From contig NZ_JACLAX010000004.1 of assembly GCF_014230355.1 (NCBI RefSeq), positions 1 to 64,000 of the forward strand: 64,000 nucleotides of DNA, in the 5' to 3' direction. The notes beneath the pieces were generated by a model, which saw only the letters and a program-made list of their open reading frames with translations, did not search any database and was not told the DNA's origin. Position 1 is the stretch's first letter. Each line of letters starts with the position of its first letter. Source of the stretch: Novosphingobium piscinae (GTDB taxonomy: Bacteria; Pseudomonadota; Alphaproteobacteria; Sphingomonadales; Sphingomonadaceae). Below are positions 37,568 to 46,523 of the stretch, piece by piece. Both the position numbers and the translations under genes were made by a program.

Positions 37568-38143
37568 ATGGCCAAGTTCTTTGGAAACCTCCACCTGGTG
37601 CTGGTGGTCGGCCTGATCGCCGCCATCGCCGTCATGGTGGGCTATGGTGAATCGGCCCCGGTCACCGCCAACGGCATCTTCCGGTGGGCCCATACCTTCT
37701 TCGGCATCCTGTGGATCGGCCTGCTCTACTACCTGAACTTCGTCCAGGTTCCGACCATGCCCAAGGTCCCCGCCGAACTGAAGAAGGGCGTGACCGGCTA
37801 CATCGCGCCCAAGGTGTTCTTCTTCTTCCGCTATGCCGCACTGCTCACGGTGGTCACCGGCCTGGTCGTCGCCTATCTCACCGGCTACGCGCACGAAGCG
37901 CTGAGCTTCTCGGGTGAAGGCAACGTCAAGCTGATCGGCCTCGGCATGTGGCTGGCGCTGATCATGGCCTTCAACGTGTGGTTCATCATCTGGCCGGCCC
38001 AGCAGAAGATCCTCGGGCTGAAGGAAGCCAGCGACGAGGAGAAGGCCGCGGCCGCGCCGCGCGCCCTGGCGGCAAGCCGCACCAACCTGCTGCTCTCCCT
38101 GCCGATGCTCTACTGCATGGTCACCGCCAACCTCGGCGCCTGA
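37568..38143 (+). CDS. PuuD-like (urate hydroxylase domain) membrane protein
   Basis: A 191-residue inner-membrane protein with four to five hydrophobic segments, resembling the membrane domain of the PuuD family. It has the characteristic FRWAHTFFGILWIGLLYYLNFVQVP near the N-terminus and a WFIIWPAQQKILGL stretch. Alphaproteobacteria often have this short version without the cytochrome c domain, so a role as urate oxidase is uncertain. The ATG has an excellent GGGGGA binding site. A strong intrinsic terminator follows. Confidence 0.75.
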   Translation: MAKFFGNLHLVLVVGLIAAIAVMVGYGESAPVTANGIFRWAHTFFGILWIGLLYYLNFVQVPTMPKVPAELKKGVTGYIAPKVFFFFRYAALLTVVTGLVVAYLTGYAHEALSFSGEGNVKLIGLGMWLALIMAFNVWFIIWPAQQKILGLKEASDEEKAAAAPRALAASRTNLLLSLPMLYCMVTANLGA

Positions 38144-38165
38144 CGCGCGGACTGCCGACACCACC

Positions 38166-38201
38166 GAAAAGGGCGCCGACCGGCCGGTCGGCGCCCTTTT
38201 T
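38166..38201 (+). terminator. Strong intrinsic terminator (bidirectional)
   Basis: GGGCGCCGACC (38171-38181) pairs with GGTCGGCGCCC (38186-38196) around GGCC, followed by TTTTT. A run of four A precedes the stem, so it can also work leftward. It ends the PuuD-like gene and any leftward transcript from the structured region to its right. Confidence 0.92.
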
Positions 38202-38217
38202 CGTGTCCGCGCGAAGT

Positions 38218-38338
38218 GGGCTGCCCAACCCCGCAAGTCTCGACCCGGTAGACTCCCCGAGCGGGCAGCCCCCGGAATGGATCGGGAAGGTCAGCCGATA
38301 GCCGGCGCTGCAGTCTTCCTCCCCGACGGCCACTCCGG
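38218..38338. other. Gene-free region with two adjacent multi-helix folds (candidate structured RNA)
   Basis: First fold: GGGCTGCCC (38218-38226) pairs with GGGCAGCCC (38263-38271), with AGTCT (38236-38240) pairing AGACT (38250-38254) inside. Second fold: CCGGA (38272-38276), TGG (38278-38280) and TCGGGAAGG (38282-38290) pair with TCCGG (38334-38338), CCA (38330-38332) and CCTCCCCGA (38318-38326, one wobble). No coding frame here resembles a known protein. It lies between two convergent genes and just right of a bidirectional terminator. I cannot assign it to a known RNA family. Confidence 0.5.
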
Positions 38339-38408
38339 TAGCCCATACATGATGGCCTAACACGTCCGGACCCGCTTGTCGTTGCGCGGCGTCAAAATGC
38401 CGGCAGCC

Positions 38409-38957
38409 TTATCCCAGCAGGGGCAGCAGGGGCTGCAGCACCAGATGGGCACTGGCGTGGCCGCCCAGCGCGGCCAGCCAGCCATGGCGGCAATAGAGCC
38501 AACCCCACACCGTCCCGGCGCCCACGTGCAACACCAGTTCCCGGGCGGCGGTCAGCGCGGTCCAGTCCAGCCCGGCCAGATAACCGCGCGCGTGCAGCGG
38601 CCACAGCAGCGCCGCCACCAGCAGGGCTGCCAGAGCGTCCACCCGGGCGCTGCGCCGCCCGCGCAGCGCCACCAGCCCGCCCAGCACCGCGGTCAGGCCG
38701 ATCAGGCGCAGCAGCACCTCGTCCTGCAGCGCGCCGCGCAGGAACAGGGCCAGCCGGGCGAACAACGGGACGGTGCCGGCCAACAGGCGCTGACTGTCGG
38801 GGACGACGGCCCGGAACACCGTGGCGTCGGCAAGGGCCATGGCCAGACCCACCGCCAGTCCGGCCCCCACCGCGATGCCGGCCGAACGCCAGCCTTCGCG
38901 CAGCCGCAGCGTCAGGCCCAGTACCGTCAGCGGCCGAACCCGGTCGGCCCCGGCCAT
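38409..38957 (-). CDS. CPBP-family intramembrane protease-like protein
   Basis: A 182-residue membrane protein with several hydrophobic helices. The motif pattern resembles the CPBP (Abi/CAAX-protease) family: DEVLLRL stands where EExxxR is expected and HASAHL stands where the second metal-binding His motif is expected. The first Glu is replaced by Asp, so activity is uncertain. It starts 3 bases after the kup stop and is probably cotranscribed with kup. Its stop is followed by the structured region at 38218-38338. Confidence 0.55.
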   Translation of the reverse strand: MAGADRVRPLTVLGLTLRLREGWRSAGIAVGAGLAVGLAMALADATVFRAVVPDSQRLLAGTVPLFARLALFLRGALQDEVLLRLIGLTAVLGGLVALRGRRSARVDALAALLVAALLWPLHARGYLAGLDWTALTAARELVLHVGAGTVWGWLYCRHGWLAALGGHASAHLVLQPLLPLLG

Positions 38958-38960
38958 GGA

Positions 38961-40901
38961 TCAGATCTCGACCTGGCTGCCGAGTTCGACCACGCGGTTG
39001 CTCGGCAGACGGAAGAACTCCATCGCGCTGGCGGCATTGCGCAGCATCCAGGCGAACAGCTTCTCGCGCCACAGCGCCATGCCCGGCTTGGACGAGGGTA
39101 TCAGCGTCTGGCGGGACAGGAAGAAGCTGGTCTTCATCATCTCGAACGGCTCGCCGCACATCGAGATCTTGGCCAGCGCACTGGGCACATCGGTTTCCTC
39201 GAGGAAACCGAACCGCAGCGCCACCTTGAAGAAGCCCTCGCCGAACTGCTTGACGATGAAGCGATCGGCATCGTCGACATAGGGCACGTCCTGGATCGCC
39301 ACGGTGAGCACCACCACGCGTTCATGCAGGACCTTGTTGTGCTTGATGTTGTGCAGCAGCGCCGAGGGCACGCCGTGGGCGGTCGACGACATGAACACCG
39401 CCGTGCCGGGGACGCGCGCCGCGCTCGAATGGGCGCTCTTGGCGAAGACCTCGAAGGGGATCGAGCCCTCGGCCATGTTCTGCCGCATCAGCGCGCGGCC
39501 CTTCGACCAGGTGGTCAGCAGGGTGAAGATCGACAGGCCCATCACCAGCGGCACCCAGCCCCCGTCGGGGATCTTGGTGAAGTTGGCCGACAGGTAGGCC
39601 GCGTCGAGCGCGAAGAACAGCGCCAGCAGCGGAAGGGCCTGCCAGCGCCGCCAGTTCCACAGCTGGAGCACCACCACGGCGAGCAGCACGTTGTCGATCG
39701 CCATCGCCCCGGTCACCGCGATGCCATAGGCGGCGGTGAGATTGGACGAGCGCTCGAACACCAGCACCAGCAGGATCACCGCGATCATCAGCGCCCAGTT
39801 GATCACCGGGATATAGATCTGCCCGGCGTTGAGGCTGGTGTACTTGATCGTCATGCGCGGGATGAAGCCCAGCTGGATCGCCTGCTGGGTGACCGAGAAG
39901 GCCCCGGTGATGACCGCCTGCGAAGCGATCACCGCGGCCGAGCTGGCCAGCGCGAGCAGCGGCCACTGGAACCATTCGGGCGCAAGGAAATAGAACGGGC
40001 TGACCAGCGCTTCGGGGTGGCGCACCAGCAGCGAGGCCTGGCCCAGGTAGTTGAGCACCAGCGCCGGCAGCACCAGCGCCAGCCACGAGATGCGGATCGG
40101 GGCGCGGCCGAAATGGCCCATGTCGGCATAGAGCGCCTCGGCCCCGGTCACCGCCAGCACCGCCGAGCCCATCGCCAGGAAGCCGCGGAACGGATCGGCG
40201 AGGAACAGCTCGACCGCGTAGTGCGGGCTCAGCGCCACCATCACCTGCGGATGCTCGGCGATGCTCAGCCCGCCCAGCACCGCGATCACCGCGAAGTAGA
40301 GCAGCATGACCGGGCCGAAGAAGGCTGCAACCTTGGCCGTGCCGCGGCTCTGGATGAAGAACAGGCCGACAAGGATGCCCACCACCATCGGCACGACCAG
40401 CGGTGCCAGACCGGGGCGATAGACCGCCAGACCCTCGATCGCACCCATCACCGAAACCGCCGGGGTGATCATCGAATCGCCGTAGAACAGCGAGGTCGCG
40501 AAGACCCCCAGCAGCACGATCCCGGCCGACCAGCGCTTGCCGCTGATCGACTGGTTGATCAGCGCGAGCAGGGCCAGGCTGCCGCCCTCGCCCTTGTTGT
40601 CGGCCCGCATGATCACGGTGACGTACTTCATCGTGACGATGATCATCATCGACCAGAACATCAGGCTGACGATGCCGAAGACGTGCAGCGGGTCGAGCGG
40701 GAGCGGATGATGCCCGGCGAAGGTGTCGCGCATCGCATAGAGCGGGCTGGTGCCGATATCCCCGAACACCACGCCGATCGCGCCGACCGCCAGCTTGCCG
40801 AGCGAGCCGTGGTGATGGCCGTGGCCGCCGCCGCCCGCCGGATCGGCCGGATGCGGCGACGCGCCCGGGCCTGGCGTGGCGTGAACTGCAGCTTCACTCA
40901 T
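38961..40901 (-). CDS. kup: Potassium uptake protein Kup
   Basis: A 646-residue low-affinity, proton-coupled potassium transporter with about 12 membrane helices and a C-terminal cytoplasmic domain. Family marks are [13 protein letters not shown] near the N-terminus, [20 protein letters not shown] and [13 protein letters not shown]. The first 35 residues include a His/Gly-rich cluster ([10 protein letters not shown]) that is not part of the family core. Length matches Kup (about 620-650). The CPBP-like gene follows 3 bases after its stop codon. Confidence 0.96.
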   Translation of the reverse strand: MSEAAVHATPGPGASPHPADPAGGGGHGHHHGSLGKLAVGAIGVVFGDIGTSPLYAMRDTFAGHHPLPLDPLHVFGIVSLMFWSMMIIVTMKYVTVIMRADNKGEGGSLALLALINQSISGKRWSAGIVLLGVFATSLFYGDSMITPAVSVMGAIEGLAVYRPGLAPLVVPMVVGILVGLFFIQSRGTAKVAAFFGPVMLLYFAVIAVLGGLSIAEHPQVMVALSPHYAVELFLADPFRGFLAMGSAVLAVTGAEALYADMGHFGRAPIRISWLALVLPALVLNYLGQASLLVRHPEALVSPFYFLAPEWFQWPLLALASSAAVIASQAVITGAFSVTQQAIQLGFIPRMTIKYTSLNAGQIYIPVINWALMIAVILLVLVFERSSNLTAAYGIAVTGAMAIDNVLLAVVVLQLWNWRRWQALPLLALFFALDAAYLSANFTKIPDGGWVPLVMGLSIFTLLTTWSKGRALMRQNMAEGSIPFEVFAKSAHSSAARVPGTAVFMSSTAHGVPSALLHNIKHNKVLHERVVVLTVAIQDVPYVDDADRFIVKQFGEGFFKVALRFGFLEETDVPSALAKISMCGEPFEMMKTSFFLSRQTLIPSSKPGMALWREKLFAWMLRNAASAMEFFRLPSNRVVELGSQVEI

Positions 40902-41023
40902 TGTGGTTGCCCCGGTCTGCCCCCCTGAGTCGCCGTGCCGGCGCCAGGGTGCCGCCGCTTAGCAGCGCCCCGATGCCCCGGCAACGGCTTCACCGCGGAC
41001 TGTCCCGCAGTGGTCCGGGCGGC

Positions 41024-41662
41024 CTATTGTGCTTCCTGGGCACGCGCGAGAAACTGATCGAGCTCGGCCAGCCGCTGCGCCAGGTCGGCGCGCCACGGGG
41101 CATCGGGCGGGGTCTGGGCCAGCAGCGCGGCCCAGGCCTTGCGCCCGTCCTCGAGCCGCCCCGAGCGGATCATCGCCAGCCCCTTGAAGAAGCCCGGCCC
41201 GGGACTGCCCGGCGCCGCCCGTTCGGCCTGGTCATAGGCATAGATCGCTGCCGGCGAGATCGTCCCCTCCGCATGGCCGACCAGCGAGTTGGCCATGGCC
41301 AGCCAGGCATCGGCATTGTCAGGGTTGCGCTGCACCGCGCCGCGCAGGAACTCGGCCGAATCGGCGAACTGGCCATGCCGGGCCAGCGCATCGGCGACGA
41401 CGATGTCCTTGTCGCTCATGGGGGCGGCCTGAGCCAGCTTCTGCCGCTCGGCCACGTCGAGCGCGGCCTCGCCCTGTCCGGTGCTCTCGGCCGGAGCCTT
41501 GGGAGCCCCGCGGAGCGCCGGAGCGCCCTGCCAGGCATAGCCGGCCAGGCCCAGCAGCAGCGCCGCGCCCAGCACCTCCCAGCTGCCGCGCGGCGCCTTC
41601 AGCACCACGGCGAGCAGGACGAAGATCAGCAAGGCCAGGGCGATGACGAAAATCCAGCTCAT
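41024..41662 (-). CDS. ccmI: Cytochrome c biogenesis TPR protein CcmI (CycH)
   Basis: A 212-residue membrane-anchored apocytochrome chaperone. One N-terminal helix (WIFVIALALLIFVLLAVVL) is followed by a second hydrophobic segment and a TPR-like domain (LRGAVQRNPDNADAWLAMANSLVGHAEG; DQAERAAPGSPGP). It presents apocytochrome c to the CcmFH heme-ligation complex. It overlaps ccmH by 4 bases and is last in the ccmCDEFGHI operon. It is shorter than the E. coli-type CcmH/CycH fusion. Confidence 0.85.
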   Translation of the reverse strand: MSWIFVIALALLIFVLLAVVLKAPRGSWEVLGAALLLGLAGYAWQGAPALRGAPKAPAESTGQGEAALDVAERQKLAQAAPMSDKDIVVADALARHGQFADSAEFLRGAVQRNPDNADAWLAMANSLVGHAEGTISPAAIYAYDQAERAAPGSPGPGFFKGLAMIRSGRLEDGRKAWAALLAQTPPDAPWRADLAQRLAELDQFLARAQEAQ

Positions 41663-42090
41663 GCCCCGTCTCCCCGGCGGAACCGCTTGCGCAGCAGCAC
41701 GGCCGCGGCCAGCAGGATCGCCAGCGGCGCGGCGAACAGCGGCCAGGTCAGCGTGGTGACCCGCGGCGTATAGGTGATATAGTCGCCATAACGCGCCACC
41801 AGCCAGTCCCGGATCGCCTCGGGCTGTTCGCCGGCGGCGATGCGCTCGCGGATCTGGCTGCGCATGTCGCCCGCGATCGAGGCATCAGAATCGGCGATCG
41901 ACTGGCTCTGGCAGGTCAGGCAGCGGATCGTTTCCATCAGCCCCTGCGCCTTGGCCTCCAGCTTCGGATCGTCGAGCTGCCGGTAGGCATAGGGCGCGGG
42001 CGGCATCGAATCGTCGGCCCGCAGCGCCGCCGGATGGAGCGCGCCGAGCGCCAGCAGCAGGGCGGCGCACAGGCCGAGCAGCGCCCTCAC
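41659..42090 (-). CDS. ccmH: Cytochrome c biogenesis protein CcmH (thiol-reducing, apocytochrome)
   Basis: A 143-residue periplasmic, membrane-anchored thioredoxin-like reductase for the CXXCH cysteines of apocytochrome c. After a signal peptide it carries the RCLTCQSQS motif, the counterpart of the family LRCxxCQNQS, then SQIRERIAAGEQPEAIRDWLVARYGDYI and a C-terminal membrane helix. The start is GTG at 42090, overlapping the ccmG stop in a GTGA. Confidence 0.92.
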   Translation of the reverse strand: MRALLGLCAALLLALGALHPAALRADDSMPPAPYAYRQLDDPKLEAKAQGLMETIRCLTCQSQSIADSDASIAGDMRSQIRERIAAGEQPEAIRDWLVARYGDYITYTPRVTTLTWPLFAAPLAILLAAAVLLRKRFRRGDGA

Positions 42091-42638
42091 TGTGCCGCCT
42101 CCTTCAGCTTGCCGAGGATCAGCGCGACATCGTCCGGCGTGATATCGCCGATATGCTGGTAACGGATCACGCCGCGCCCATCGATCACATAGGTTTCGGG
42201 CACGCCCGAGGAGCCTATCGCGATCTGCAGCTTGCCCAGATCGTCCGCCGCGATGCGCGCATAGGGGTTACCGTAACGGGCAAGGAACACGCCCAGATCC
42301 TCGCGCCGGTCGCGGATCGCCACGCCGTCGATCGACACGCCCGCGGCGGCGAGCTTCTGCAGCTGCGGCGCCTCGGCCGCGCAGGGGATGCACCACGAGG
42401 CGAAGACATTGAGCAGCCGCGGCTTTCCGTCCTTGAGGTCGGCGGTCTTGAGCCCGGGCCGCTCGGCGATCGCGGCGGGCAGGTCGAACGCCGGCAGCGC
42501 CTGGCCGACCAGACGGCTGCGCACCGTATCGTCCTTGGTCCGCGCCAGACCCCAGACGAACAGGGCCACGAAAGCCCCGAACACCACCAGGGGAACCCAC
42601 AGCGCCCAGGGGCGCGACCTCGTCTCCGGCGCGCTCAT
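42087..42638 (-). CDS. ccmG: Thiol:disulfide interchange protein CcmG/DsbE
   Basis: A 183-residue periplasmic thioredoxin-like protein with an N-terminal membrane anchor (LWVPLVVFGAFVALFVWGL). The active site is WCIPC in NVFASWCIPCAAEAP, followed by GVPETYVIDGRGVIRYQHIG with the cis-Pro. It passes electrons to CcmH for heme ligation. The ATG at 42638 overlaps the ccmF stop in an ATGA; a longer frame upstream is ccmF read out of phase. Confidence 0.94.
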   Translation of the reverse strand: MSAPETRSRPWALWVPLVVFGAFVALFVWGLARTKDDTVRSRLVGQALPAFDLPAAIAERPGLKTADLKDGKPRLLNVFASWCIPCAAEAPQLQKLAAAGVSIDGVAIRDRREDLGVFLARYGNPYARIAADDLGKLQIAIGSSGVPETYVIDGRGVIRYQHIGDITPDDVALILGKLKEAAQ

Positions 42639-44593
42639 CGTCCCTGCCTCACCCGTCGGAACGCGATCTTGTCGCTGGCGACCAGACGCCGCAGATCGCT
42701 CGCCACCCGGCCAACCAGTGCGAGCAACCCGCCCAGCGCGATCAACGCTCCGCCCAGCCAGATCAGCGTGACCAGCGGCTTCCACCACAGCCGCAGCTGC
42801 CAGCGCCCGCCATTGGCGTCGCCATCGGCCTTGTCGCCCAGCACGGTGTAGAGCTGGCCGTTCCAGCGGGTCAGCAGCGCGCTCTCGGCGGTGTTCTGGA
42901 CCGGCGCCCAGAACATGCGAGCCTGCGGGTGGGTCAGGATCGGCTTGCCACCGGCATAGCTGGCCTCCAGCGTGGCCTCGAGCGCGGTCCAGTTCGGGCC
43001 GGCGACCGGCTCGATCCTGGCGAGACGGATCTGCCAAGGCCCGACCGGCGTGGTTTCGCCCACGCGCAGCGCCACCAGACGCTCGGTGGTGAAGGCGCCC
43101 TCGGCCGCCATGCCGAGCAGGGCCACGGCGATCCCGAAATGGGCGATCACCATGCCCCAGAGCGGCAGCTTGACCTGAGCCAGCTTGCGTCCGCGCAGCG
43201 GTAGCAGGCTCGCCACCGCGACGGCCGGAGCCAGCGCCAGACCGATGATCGGCAAGACCTTGCCCGGCGCCAGCACGATGGCCAGACCAAGCGCGGCCAG
43301 CCCGACCACGCCGGCCACCACCATCGGCATGCGCAGGCGCGACAGGCTATCGCGCCGCCAGCGCAGGAGCGGTCCGACCGCCAGCACGATCAGCATGGGC
43401 ACGACGAACACTGCGCTCATCGGATTGAAGTAAGGCGGGCCGACCGAGACCCGCTCGCCGAACGCCTCGGTCACCAGCGGATAGAGCGTTCCCATCAGGA
43501 CAATGCCGAGGATTCCGCTGAGCATCACGTTGTTGAACACCAGGGCCGATTCCCGGCTGGTCACGGCAAAGCGCTCACCCTCGGTGACGGTCGCGGCGCG
43601 GAACGCGAACAGCGCCAGCGCACCGCCAATGTAGATCGCGAGCAGCGCGAGGATGAAGGTCCCGCGCTTGGGGTCGACCGCGAAGGCATGGACGCTGGTG
43701 AGGATGCCCGAGCGCACCAGGAAGGTGCCGACCATCGACATCGAGAAAGCGACCACGCCGAGCATCACCGTCCAGGCCCGCAGCGCATTGCGCGCGGCCA
43801 GCACGCTGCACGAATGGAGCAGCGCGGTGGCGGCCAGCCACGGCATCAGCGAGGCGTTCTCGACCGGGTCCCAGAACCACCAGCCACCCCAGCCCAGTTC
43901 GTAATAGGCCCAATAGGAGCCCGCCGTGATGCCCAAGGTCAGGAAGATCCACGCCCCCAGAACCCAGGGCCGCATGGCCCGCGCGAAGGCCGGCCCGACT
44001 TGGCGCGTGAGCAGCGCGCCGACCGCGAAGCTGAACGCAATCGAAAGACCGACATAGCCGAGGTAGAGCGTGGGCGGATGGAACGCGAGGCCGGGGTCCT
44101 GCAGCAGCGGGTTCAGCCCCTGCCCCTCGGGCGGGACCGGATTGAGCCGCTCGAACGGGTTCGAGGCGAACAGCAGGAACACGTAGAAGCCCAGGCTGAC
44201 AAAGGCCTGCCCCAGCAGGGTGGCGATCATCGTCGGCTCGGGCAGGCGGCGCTCGACCACGGCGACGAAGCTGCCGGCCAGGCCCATCACGGTGACCCAC
44301 AGCAGCATCGAGCCCTCGTGGTTCCCCCAGGCCCCGGCGATCTTGTACATCATCGGCTTGGCCGAGTGCGAATTGAGCGCGACCAGTTTCACCGACAGGT
44401 CGGTCTCGGCGAAGACCAGCAGCAGTGCGGCGAAGGCGAGCAGGGCCAGCGCGCCCTGCACCACCGCGACCGGACGGACGAGCGCGGCCAGCGGGGAATC
44501 CCCCTTGCGCAGCGCCGCGACCCCGCTGCCGAACTGGAGCAGCGCAAGCGCCGCGGCGAGCCACAGCGCGGCCAGACCGAATTCGGCGATCAC
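42635..44593 (-). CDS. ccmF: Heme lyase CcmF
   Basis: A 652-residue polytopic membrane protein, the core of the heme-ligation complex. It has about 13-15 membrane segments and the tryptophan-rich heme-binding WWD motif WGGWWFWDPVENASLMPW, plus the upstream GNHEGSMLLWV and LAFHPPTLYLGYVG segments with conserved His. The start is GTG at 44593, overlapping the ccmE stop in GTGA. Length matches the family. Confidence 0.96.
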   Translation of the reverse strand: MIAEFGLAALWLAAALALLQFGSGVAALRKGDSPLAALVRPVAVVQGALALLAFAALLLVFAETDLSVKLVALNSHSAKPMMYKIAGAWGNHEGSMLLWVTVMGLAGSFVAVVERRLPEPTMIATLLGQAFVSLGFYVFLLFASNPFERLNPVPPEGQGLNPLLQDPGLAFHPPTLYLGYVGLSIAFSFAVGALLTRQVGPAFARAMRPWVLGAWIFLTLGITAGSYWAYYELGWGGWWFWDPVENASLMPWLAATALLHSCSVLAARNALRAWTVMLGVVAFSMSMVGTFLVRSGILTSVHAFAVDPKRGTFILALLAIYIGGALALFAFRAATVTEGERFAVTSRESALVFNNVMLSGILGIVLMGTLYPLVTEAFGERVSVGPPYFNPMSAVFVVPMLIVLAVGPLLRWRRDSLSRLRMPMVVAGVVGLAALGLAIVLAPGKVLPIIGLALAPAVAVASLLPLRGRKLAQVKLPLWGMVIAHFGIAVALLGMAAEGAFTTERLVALRVGETTPVGPWQIRLARIEPVAGPNWTALEATLEASYAGGKPILTHPQARMFWAPVQNTAESALLTRWNGQLYTVLGDKADGDANGGRWQLRLWWKPLVTLIWLGGALIALGGLLALVGRVASDLRRLVASDKIAFRRVRQGR

Positions 44594-45045
44594 TGGGTGT
44601 TCCTCACCGCGGCGCGGGCCTGGTCGGCCGTCATGTCCTTCATCTCGCGCGGCACATATTTCTCGTCATGCTTGGCCAGCAGGTTGTCGGCCACGAAGCG
44701 TCCCTCGCTGTCGAGCCGGCCCTCGGCGACCACGCCCGAGCCCTCCTTGAACAGATCGGGGACGATGCCCTTGAAGCTCACCGGCACGCGCGCCTTGCCA
44801 TCGCCGACGACGAAGCGGACCGTGACGCCGTCGGGGGCCTTGGCCACCGAGCCGGCCTCGACCATCCCGCCCAGCCGGATCGCCCGGCCGGCTTCGGGCG
44901 GATTGGCGGCCAGATCGGCGGGGAGGTAGAAGTAGCTCGCCTGGCTGCGCAGCGCCCAGGCTGCGAGCGCCCCGGCGGCGAGGATCGCCACCAGCGCGAT
45001 CAGCGCCAGGATCAGCCGCTGGTGCTTGGCCTTGATTGCACTCAC
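44590..45045 (-). CDS. ccmE: Heme chaperone CcmE
   Basis: A 151-residue membrane-anchored OB-fold protein that carries heme covalently from CcmC to CcmF. After the N-terminal helix (LILALIALVAILAAGALAAWAL) comes the barrel, ending in the heme-binding LAKHDEKYVP, with His as the covalent ligand and Tyr as axial ligand. The start is GTG at 45045, overlapping the ccmD stop in GTGA. Confidence 0.95.
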   Translation of the reverse strand: MSAIKAKHQRLILALIALVAILAAGALAAWALRSQASYFYLPADLAANPPEAGRAIRLGGMVEAGSVAKAPDGVTVRFVVGDGKARVPVSFKGIVPDLFKEGSGVVAEGRLDSEGRFVADNLLAKHDEKYVPREMKDMTADQARAAVRNTQ

Positions 45046-45236
45046 TCGGAACGTCCTTGTTCGGCGGAGCGATCGGCCCCGCGGTCACGCCCGGCATCGC
45101 GCCGGCGTTCGGCCCGGCGCATCGCCAGCCAACTCTGCCCCACCAGGGCCACGCAGCCGCTCAGGCCGATGGCATAGGCGGCAAGCACGAAGTGCCACTG
45201 GTTGAGCGCCTCGCTCTGGATCGCGCCCCCGGTCAT
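45042..45236 (-). CDS. ccmD: Heme exporter-associated protein CcmD
   Basis: A 64-residue small membrane protein between ccmC and ccmE. One hydrophobic helix (FVLAAYAIGLSGCVALVG) follows a short N-terminus containing NQWHFVLAAYA, the typical CcmD pattern of a Trp/Phe-Val-Ala-Tyr near the helix, and a basic C-terminal tail (RRAERRRDAGRDRG) lies in the cytoplasm. CcmD helps release holo-CcmE from the CcmABC complex. It overlaps both neighbours by 4 bases. Confidence 0.85.
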   Translation of the reverse strand: MTGGAIQSEALNQWHFVLAAYAIGLSGCVALVGQSWLAMRRAERRRDAGRDRGADRSAEQGRSE

Positions 45237-45955
45237 GCCGCCAGCGCCTTGCGCCGCAGCCGCGCCTCGGCCTGCTGGTCGGCCAGCAGCGCGCGCATCC
45301 GCAGCAGCACGATGCCCCCGAACAGCAGCGAGAAACCCACGGTCGAGACCAGCAGCGGGATCAGGAAATCGGGGGCCATCGCCGACTTGCCCATCGAGAT
45401 GCTGGGCGGCTGGTGGATGCTGTTCCACCACAGCACCGAATAGTGGATGATCGGGATGTTGATCGCGCCGACCAGCCCGAAAATGGCGGGCACCCGCGAG
45501 CCGCCCGCACCGTCGCGCTGCGCCGCATCGGCCAGGGCGATATAGGCGAGATAGAGGAACAGCAGGACCAGCATCGAGGTCAGGCGGCCGTCCCAGATCC
45601 ACCAGGTGCCCCAGGCCGGGCGCCCCCAGATCGAGCCGGTGGCAAGACAGATCGCGGCGAAGACCGCCCCGGGCACCGCAATCGCGCGCGCGGCGATGCC
45701 GGCCAGCGGATGGCGCCAGACCAGCTCGGTCAGGCTGGAGATCGCCAGCGCGGTCCAGCCGCCCATGCCAAGCCAGGCGGTGGGCACGTGGAGATAGAGG
45801 ATCCGCACCGTATCACCCTGCAGGCTGTCGGCCGGACCGAGCAACACGCCCCAGCCCATCGCGCCCAGTGCCAGCAGACCGCCGGAGAGCATCAGCAAGG
45901 GGGTCAGCCAGCGCGCAAGACGCAGGAAGCGGGCGGGATTGGCAAAACCGTGCAT
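45233..45955 (-). CDS. ccmC: Heme exporter / heme handling protein CcmC
   Basis: A 240-residue membrane protein with six helices that attaches heme to CcmE. The WWD motif is WGTWWIWDGRLTSMLVLLFLYL-like, preceded by the VPTAWLGM segment with conserved His in ILYLHVP, and followed by the second His in NSIHQPPSI. I chose the ATG at 45955; the frame upstream to 46153 lacks family sequence and runs toward tRNA-His. It is first in this ccm operon; ccmA and ccmB do not precede it. Confidence 0.93.
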   Translation of the reverse strand: MHGFANPARFLRLARWLTPLLMLSGGLLALGAMGWGVLLGPADSLQGDTVRILYLHVPTAWLGMGGWTALAISSLTELVWRHPLAGIAARAIAVPGAVFAAICLATGSIWGRPAWGTWWIWDGRLTSMLVLLFLYLAYIALADAAQRDGAGGSRVPAIFGLVGAINIPIIHYSVLWWNSIHQPPSISMGKSAMAPDFLIPLLVSTVGFSLLFGGIVLLRMRALLADQQAEARLRRKALAA

Positions 45956-46108
45956 GATCCGAAGCGGAAATCCAGAAGCCGGCAAACGGGCCGGTGCCCT
46001 GTCATTTGGCAGTTGGCAACCATTCCGGCAAGCGGTCTCTTCGGACGCACCACCACGCTTGCCCCGGGGGCGGGGCAAGGCCGGATCACGATCGGGAGGA
46101 AGCTGCGA

Positions 46109-46186
46109 TGGGGCGACCGATGGGGTTCGAACCCACGACCTCCGGTACCACAAACCGGCGCTCTAACCAACTGAGCTACGGTCGCC
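46109..46186 (-). tRNA. tRNA-His (anticodon GTG)
   Basis: A 78-nt tRNA counted with the encoded CCA and the extra 5' G-1 characteristic of tRNA-His. G-1 at 46186 lies opposite the C discriminator base at 46112. The acceptor pairs GCGACCG with CGGTCGC; the anticodon loop TTGTGGT carries GTG. Confidence 0.95.
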
Positions 46187-46473
46187 ATGTCATCGCGCCA
46201 GGGCCCCGCAAAGGGCCGTGGCAGGGCCGCGCCTTTGTCACAGGCAGGGCCGAATGGGAAGCGAAAAGTTGGGGCTGCGGCGCAGCAGGATGACGCCCCG
46301 GCCACGACCACCGGCCAACGGCCGCATCCGCCCCCAGCCGGCAGCCGGTGCACGTCCCTGCAGCCGCAGCGCCGGGACCACAGAGCCATCCCGGGTCGAT
46401 CCCGGCACGCTGCGCCAAGGCGCAATGCCCCTTCCCGCACCGCGGCGCGGTCACGCCGCGTGAACGGCACGCA
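46187..46473. other. Intergenic stretch without a recognisable gene
   Basis: Between tRNA-His and the rpmE terminator there are only short open frames on both strands without family resemblance, good starts or consistent codon use. I see no promoter or repeat worth naming. Confidence 0.6.
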
Positions 46474-46500
46474 CGAAAAAGGGCGGCACCGAGGCCGCCC
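46474..46500 (-). terminator. Intrinsic terminator after rpmE
   Basis: On the minus strand GGGCGGC (46500-46494) pairs with GCCGCCC (46487-46481) around a 6-base loop and is followed by TTTTT. It starts 24 bases after the rpmE stop. Confidence 0.9.
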
Positions 46501-46523
46501 CGTTCCGTCGAACCGTGGTTCGC

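Noticed and set aside
38376..40928. An 850-residue plus-strand open frame
   Set aside because: It is the shadow of kup and the CPBP-like gene; it has His/Arg/Gln-rich low-complexity sequence and no recognisable domain.
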